64,000 bases of DNA from Anaerolineaceae bacterium. Its GTDB lineage: Bacteria > Chloroflexota > Anaerolineae > Aggregatilineales > Phototrophicaceae. Each line of letters starts with the position of its first letter. Position 1 is the first letter of the stretch. The translations under genes were made by a program, and so were the position numbers. The stretch spans positions 310,001 through 374,000 of the forward strand of contig JAPOVC010000014.1 of the NCBI GenBank assembly GCA_026708325.1, in the 5' to 3' direction. This document shows positions 60,353-64,000 of the stretch, in pieces. The notes under the pieces are model-generated. The model was not told the origin of the DNA and did no database searches. It saw nothing but the letters and a program-made list of their open reading frames with translations.

Positions 60353-61020
60353 ACTGCCAGGCGCACCTGTTGCACGATTTCTGCCAGTTGTTTTTCGAAG
60401 TCAGGATCGGCAGCCCGGAATTCCGTGCCGCTGATGACCAGGGGCGCGCCAAACACCACGATCTCCGCGCCCATCGACAGGGTCTGAATGGCCTGTTCGA
60501 CGCTGAGACCGCCGACGGCCTGCACCGGGATGTCCACGGCGTCAAGTACGGCCGGCAAGTCGTCCAGCGGGCTTAGCCCCGGAATCATGTTCCGCTCGTC
60601 AAAGCCCGTGTGCACGATGATGTAGTCCACGCCCATGTCTTGCGCCTGGCGGGCCCGGCCGGGCTTGTCCGGGCAAAGCATGACGTCGCACATGACCTGA
60701 CCGTTACAACGGCGCGCCATCTCAACCTGTTCGATAATGCTGGCGTCGTGCGCCTGACCCATGACGACCACCATGTCGCCGCCAGCCTGAAACATCATCT
60801 CCGCTTCAAGACCGGCGCCGTCCATCGTCTTGAGGTCCACGACTAGGGGAACATCCGGGTGCGCCCTGTGCAGGGCGCGTACGCCATGCAGGCCCTCAGC
60901 CAGAATCAGCGGCGTACCGGCCTCAAGCCAGTCTACTCCGGCGCTGACTGCAGCCTGGGCCAGGGCCAGGGCCTCGTCAATGGTGGTGACGTCCAGTGAA
61001 ATCTGGATTTTGGCATCCAT
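60349..61020 (-). CDS. HUMPS-family enzyme: 3-hexulose-6-phosphate synthase or keto-gulonate-type decarboxylase
   Basis: 223-residue TIM-barrel enzyme of the orotidine-decarboxylase suprafamily. Asp10 (QISLD), Glu33 (LEAGTPLI), the DxKxxD motif Asp62-Lys64-Asp67 ([10 protein letters not shown]) and His near 137 (IIVHTGFDE) are present. VDLKTMD and VHTG..DE favour hexulose-6-phosphate synthase, which condenses formaldehyde with ribulose 5-phosphate; UlaD-type 3-keto-L-gulonate 6-phosphate decarboxylases share the fold. The C-terminal phosphate loop is divergent (FGAPLVISG), so phosphate binding may differ. No hexulose-phosphate isomerase (hxlB) is in the window. First or second gene in the catabolic cluster with the zinc dehydrogenase 11 nt upstream. 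Confidence 0.82.
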   Translation of the reverse strand: MDAKIQISLDVTTIDEALALAQAAVSAGVDWLEAGTPLILAEGLHGVRALHRAHPDVPLVVDLKTMDGAGLEAEMMFQAGGDMVVVMGQAHDASIIEQVEMARRCNGQVMCDVMLCPDKPGRARQAQDMGVDYIIVHTGFDERNMIPGLSPLDDLPAVLDAVDIPVQAVGGLSVEQAIQTLSMGAEIVVFGAPLVISGTEFRAADPDFEKQLAEIVQQVRLAV

Positions 61021-61031
61021 GACACAGCCTT

Positions 61032-62072
61032 TCAGAGAACCAGTACAGATTTGACGTTTCTTCCGGATTCCATGTGCTCAAAGGCGCTGTGCCAGTCTGT
61101 AAGCGGGTATTGGCCGCCGATGACCGGATCCAGGTTGAGCTGGCCCGACCCCATCAGCCCGAGGACGCGTTCCCAGGTGTTGTAAGTATGGCTGAAGCTG
61201 CCCTGCAGGGTGACGGCCTTGCCCACCAGCGGGTCGAGGTTGAAGCCCAGCGGTTGCGGCCCCCAGCCAATCTTGGTGATCAGCCCGTTGGGACGCACCA
61301 TGGCCATGGCCTGTTCCAGGGCCACACTGACTCCACTGCAGTCAACGACAAGGTCCGCGCCGAAACCGTCTCCGCGCGAAAGGACGTAATCCACGGGGTC
61401 TTCCTGTTGAATGTTGATGGTCCGGCTGGCGCCGAGTTCGGCGGCGACTCCCAATCTGTGTTCATCTACGTCAGTGCCAAGCACGATGATCTCGCTGGCG
61501 CCGCGCAGTCGCGTGACCAGCAGGGCCATGATGCCGATGGTCCCGGCCCCCTGGATGACGACGGTATCGCCCGGTTTCATGATCGCCGTCTTCTCGACCA
61601 GGGCGTTGTAGGCCACGCATACCGGTTCGGTGAGCGCTGCATGGGCGAAGGGCACACCTTCCGGAATCGCGTGCAGAATCTCCTGGCGCGCTGTCACAAA
61701 GCGCGTGAAAGCGCCGTCCGCCAGAGCGCCGTAGCCCAGTCGTCCGGGGCAGAGGTTGTACGCGCCGCCCAGACAATAGCTGCATTGGTTGCAGATCTGC
61801 GCGGCCGTTTCACAGGCAACGCGATCGCCCGGCCTGACCTTCGTCACGTCAGTGCCCACGGCGGCGACAAGGCCGCAAAATTCATGCCCCAGCACGAGTG
61901 GCAAACTAATCTCCCAACTGTGGTTTTCCTGCCACATGTGCAGGTCGCTGCCACAAACCCCGGCCGCCTTAACCTCAAGGATGACGTCATTGGGGCCAGG
62001 ATCAGGCGGTTTGGCAATGTCCCGCAGTTCAACGGCGTCAGGTCGGCTGTCGTACTTGACAAGAGCCTGCAT
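61032..62072 (-). CDS. Zinc-dependent medium-chain dehydrogenase (sorbitol/threonine dehydrogenase-like)
   Basis: 346-residue NAD-dependent alcohol/polyol dehydrogenase. Catalytic zinc ligands are Cys in VCGSDLHMW near 40 and His-Glu in LGHEFCG near 64-66, and a four-Cys structural zinc cluster is readable (CNQCSYCLGGAYNLC, near 95-109). The GAGTIGIMALL Rossmann motif follows near 172-182. ATG at 62072 overlaps the stop of the isomerase gene (ATGA-like junction); GTG at 62075 is an alternative. Family members oxidise polyols, threonine or glucitol-type sugars. In the cluster it likely interconverts a sugar alcohol or sugar acid and a keto form. Confidence 0.9.
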   Translation of the reverse strand: MQALVKYDSRPDAVELRDIAKPPDPGPNDVILEVKAAGVCGSDLHMWQENHSWEISLPLVLGHEFCGLVAAVGTDVTKVRPGDRVACETAAQICNQCSYCLGGAYNLCPGRLGYGALADGAFTRFVTARQEILHAIPEGVPFAHAALTEPVCVAYNALVEKTAIMKPGDTVVIQGAGTIGIMALLVTRLRGASEIIVLGTDVDEHRLGVAAELGASRTINIQQEDPVDYVLSRGDGFGADLVVDCSGVSVALEQAMAMVRPNGLITKIGWGPQPLGFNLDPLVGKAVTLQGSFSHTYNTWERVLGLMGSGQLNLDPVIGGQYPLTDWHSAFEHMESGRNVKSVLVL

Positions 62073-62971
62073 CACTCACTGTCTCCAAAGTAGATATCGC
62101 AGAGATTCCGCAGGAAAAGCAGGGATTCCTGCATTTCGTCCAGGCCGTTCACGCCATCTTCAATGCTTATCCAGCCGGTATAGCCCTGGTCCGCCAGGAT
62201 CTGCATGATCGCCGGATAGTCGTTCATGCCCTTGCCGGTGACGCCATGGCGCAGATTGGGCGAATAGCCAAGGGTGCCGTCGCTCTGGCGCAATTCTTCC
62301 AGAGTGGTGCCCTTCGCCAGCCAGCGATCGCTGGCGTGCATGCTGACGACTCGCGGCGCCACGGCTCTCAACAATTCCAGGGGATCGTCGCCGGCGACGA
62401 TGGCGTTCGAGGGATCGTACTGGACGCCGAAATGCGGATGGTCCGGGATGGCCGCCAGCAACTCGAGAAACACGTCCATTTTCTGGGCGAATTCCGGATA
62501 CTCCCAGAATCCGTCCTTGTAGTGGTTCTCAAGTCCCAGCACGATGTCCAGTTCTTCCGCCACAGGAAGCAGGTCCTGAATGCATTCAGCCACCCATTCG
62601 ACACCCTGGCTGAGATCGACGTCGGGATAGCGTTGCCCGCTTAGAACGCGGCAAACCGAACCAGGTCCGCCCAGCTGGCGTGTGACCCGCATGACCTCGA
62701 CATGCGCCTCAACCGCCCGCGCCCGCCCGTCGGCGTCGCGGACCGTGAAATTGGGAGAGCAGCACATCATGGGCATGGCGAAACCGGCCCGCTCAAGAGC
62801 ATCTCCAACGCTGTCCAGATATGCGGAATCGAAGCTCTCCAGGAAGCCATCGTAGAGCTCCAGACCGTCGGCGTCCAGCGACCGCGCCATGTCGATCCAG
62901 CGAAAGAGGGAAAGGCTGCGTTCACCGGCAATCTGCTGTTCGAAAGCCTTGGGGTAGGCGGCCAGTTTCAC
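62072..62971 (-). CDS. Xylose-isomerase-like TIM-barrel sugar isomerase/epimerase
   Basis: About 299 residues, AP endonuclease family 2/sugar phosphate isomerase-epimerase fold. Metal ligands of the group are readable: Glu in VLGLENHYKDGF near 145, Asp in VQYDPSNA near 182, His in VSMHASD near 208 and Glu in WISIEDGVNG near 266. Substrates in the family include D-tagatose, erythrulose phosphate, myo-inosose and keto-gulonate epimers. GTG at 62971 gives the usual short N-terminus (VKLAAYPKAF) but has a poor ribosome-binding site; TTG at 63034 would add 21 residues. It is 75 nt downstream of the sulfatase and overlaps the dehydrogenase start. Confidence 0.85.
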   Translation of the reverse strand: MKLAAYPKAFEQQIAGERSLSLFRWIDMARSLDADGLELYDGFLESFDSAYLDSVGDALERAGFAMPMMCCSPNFTVRDADGRARAVEAHVEVMRVTRQLGGPGSVCRVLSGQRYPDVDLSQGVEWVAECIQDLLPVAEELDIVLGLENHYKDGFWEYPEFAQKMDVFLELLAAIPDHPHFGVQYDPSNAIVAGDDPLELLRAVAPRVVSMHASDRWLAKGTTLEELRQSDGTLGYSPNLRHGVTGKGMNDYPAIMQILADQGYTGWISIEDGVNGLDEMQESLLFLRNLCDIYFGDSE

Positions 62972-63046
62972 GGTCCAGGATTCTCTGCCATGCGAAGAAC
63001 AGGCGGCAGCCACTCTACTCAGGCGCGCCTGCAATTGCCAGTGCGA

Positions 63047-64000
63047 CTAGAGGGAATAGGGGACCGTGCCAGTCTCATCGACCGTATAGCCCCAGCGACG
63101 GATGTACTCGTCACCATGCAGAAACTCGTCACCCTGGCGGGCGAGCATCTCCGTCAGACGCTCGTCCAGTTGCAGGCAAAGGTCTCCGCAGGCGGGGTCA
63201 TCGATTCTGTTTTGCAGTTGCCAGGGATCTTCCTCGTTGTCGTAGAGTTGCCAGGGGCCCTCAAGGGTTCGCGTGTAGGTGTGGCGCCGCGTTCGCAGCC
63301 CGCGAAATTCGCGCCCGCCAACGTTGCGCGTCCATTCGCCGAAGGGATGGTAGCAGGCCAGCAGGGCCGCGCCATCTGAAGGGTCCGGGGATGAATGACG
63401 AATGTGGTCGCTGAAATCCAGTCCCTCGACGGAAGCGGGCAGGGGCACGTCGCACAGGCCCAGCAGGGTGGGCATGATGTCTGGCGCGTTGATGAGGGCA
63501 TCCGACTCACGTGCGGCGACACCCGGGCAGCGCAGCAGGAAGGGCACGCGTATCGACTCTTCCCAGGGTCTCTGCTTGCGCACAGTGCCCTGTGAACCGA
63601 GCATGTCGCCATGGTCGGATGTAAAGACTAAAATGGTGTTGTCGTCCAGGCCGGTCTCGGCGAGTGTCTCCAGCAACGCTGCCGCACAGTCGTCCAGGGC
63701 CGTGCAATGCGCATAGTAGCCCGCCAGCCATTCCCGCGCCTCGCGGGCAGACTCTTCCGGCACATTGGGGCGCAAATTTATGTCTTCAGGTCGATAGCGC
63801 CGGCGATACGCTTCCGGGGCCGTCTCGTAGGGATTGTGTGGCGGGCCCCAGGAAAGGACCAGCAGAAAGGGCCTGTCCCCATCCCTTGCGCGCAGATAAC
63901 GCTGCGCGTCGCGCGTCTGGGCGATGGCGTCATAGCCTTCCCAGAAACGCTTCTCCCTGCCATTTCCTTCGTAGTAGGCAGAGCAATTGTATTCGTGGGT
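63047..64000 (-). CDS. Type I sulfatase, C-terminal part (runs off right edge)
   Basis: The reading frame is open to the right edge, giving about 317 visible residues, so the N-terminal part with the formylglycine Cys is outside the window. Visible sulfatase blocks include LVLSWGPPHNPYE (His of the active site), the calcium/active-site motif FTSDHGDMLGSQG, VRKQRPWEESIRVPFLLRCPG, and a C-terminal domain with RTRRHTYTRTLEGPWQLYDN. It is the third sulfatase of the window and the first in this minus-strand cluster as seen. Desulfation of a sugar may feed the isomerase, dehydrogenase and HUMPS-family enzyme downstream. Substrate unknown. Confidence 0.92.
   Translation of the reverse strand, partial: THEYNCSAYYEGNGREKRFWEGYDAIAQTRDAQRYLRARDGDRPFLLVLSWGPPHNPYETAPEAYRRRYRPEDINLRPNVPEESAREAREWLAGYYAHCTALDDCAAALLETLAETGLDDNTILVFTSDHGDMLGSQGTVRKQRPWEESIRVPFLLRCPGVAARESDALINAPDIMPTLLGLCDVPLPASVEGLDFSDHIRHSSPDPSDGAALLACYHPFGEWTRNVGGREFRGLRTRRHTYTRTLEGPWQLYDNEEDPWQLQNRIDDPACGDLCLQLDERLTEMLARQGDEFLHGDEYIRRWGYTVDETGTVPYSL

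Noticed and set aside
1..64000. tRNA, rRNA, CRISPR repeats, insertion sequences, attachment sites
   Set aside because: No cloverleaf-like element, direct-repeat array, transposase or integrase was recognised; a covariance-model search would be needed to exclude small RNAs fully.

Overview
The window is a gene-dense (about 90% coding), roughly 60% GC stretch of a bacterial chromosome with no tRNA, rRNA, IS element or CRISPR array that I can see. The taxon cannot be fixed from the sequence. Menaquinone genes, large numbers of ABC importers for sugars, amino acids and nucleoside-like compounds, three sulfatases, a phytanoyl-CoA-dioxygenase-type oxygenase and several enolase-superfamily dehydratases suggest an aerobic or facultative scavenger of organic matter, of the kind often seen in uncultured marine or host-associated Chloroflexota-like genomes. 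That assignment is a weak inference. The periplasmic binding proteins carry ordinary signal peptides without a lipobox cysteine.

Layout. 1-8353 (minus): a LivM/LivH permease pair fed by four tandem paralogous binding proteins. 8489-10093 (minus): a secreted FG-GAP/ASPIC repeat protein. 10251-16036 (minus): a complete CUT1 sugar importer (ATPase, glycosidase-like protein, binding protein, two permeases). 16327-17920 (plus): creatininase-family and DHDPS/NAL-family enzymes. 17992-25958 (plus): a TetR regulator with its own promoter and palindromic operator, then a tightly overlapping menaquinone operon menF-menD-menB-menE-menH and an M19 dipeptidase. 25951-26691 (minus): a TSUP transporter. 26813-35645 (plus): VOC protein, M20 amidohydrolase, sulfatase, MFS transporter, fused FAD/Fe-S 2-hydroxyacid dehydrogenase, 2-TM protein and ManD/RspA-type dehydratase. 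35744-40904 (plus): a CUT2 pentose/hexose importer. 40975-43069 (minus): RidA and a SulP transporter. 43172-50977: a galactonate-dehydratase-like enzyme, two SDRs, a LarA-like protein, malate synthase, a YbdK-type ligase and a PhyH dioxygenase. 51086-58509 (plus): a BMP-type nucleoside-like importer with a Rieske oxygenase and a sulfatase embedded in the operon. 58565-60352 (plus): an ABC exporter. 60349-64000 (minus): HPS/KGPDC-family enzyme, zinc alcohol dehydrogenase, TIM-barrel isomerase and a sulfatase that runs off the right edge.

How the genes may work together. The importers bring in amino acids, sugars and nucleoside-like compounds. Dehydratases, short- and medium-chain dehydrogenases, a decarboxylase/aldolase of the HUMPS family and malate synthase look like a sugar-acid and C2-acid catabolic network. 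The flavin/iron-sulfur 2-hydroxyacid dehydrogenase, followed by a 2-TM protein, could pass electrons to the menaquinone made by the men operon. Sulfatases plus TSUP and SulP transporters imply use of sulfated substrates and handling of the released sulfate.

Most notable points: the four-gene binding-protein array; hairpins or terminators placed just after binding-protein genes in four separate transporter loci; two essential-looking genes with non-standard start codons (menD with CTG, a binding protein with ATA); a TetR-headed men operon without menC or menA; and a Rieske oxygenase inside a BMP-type transporter operon.
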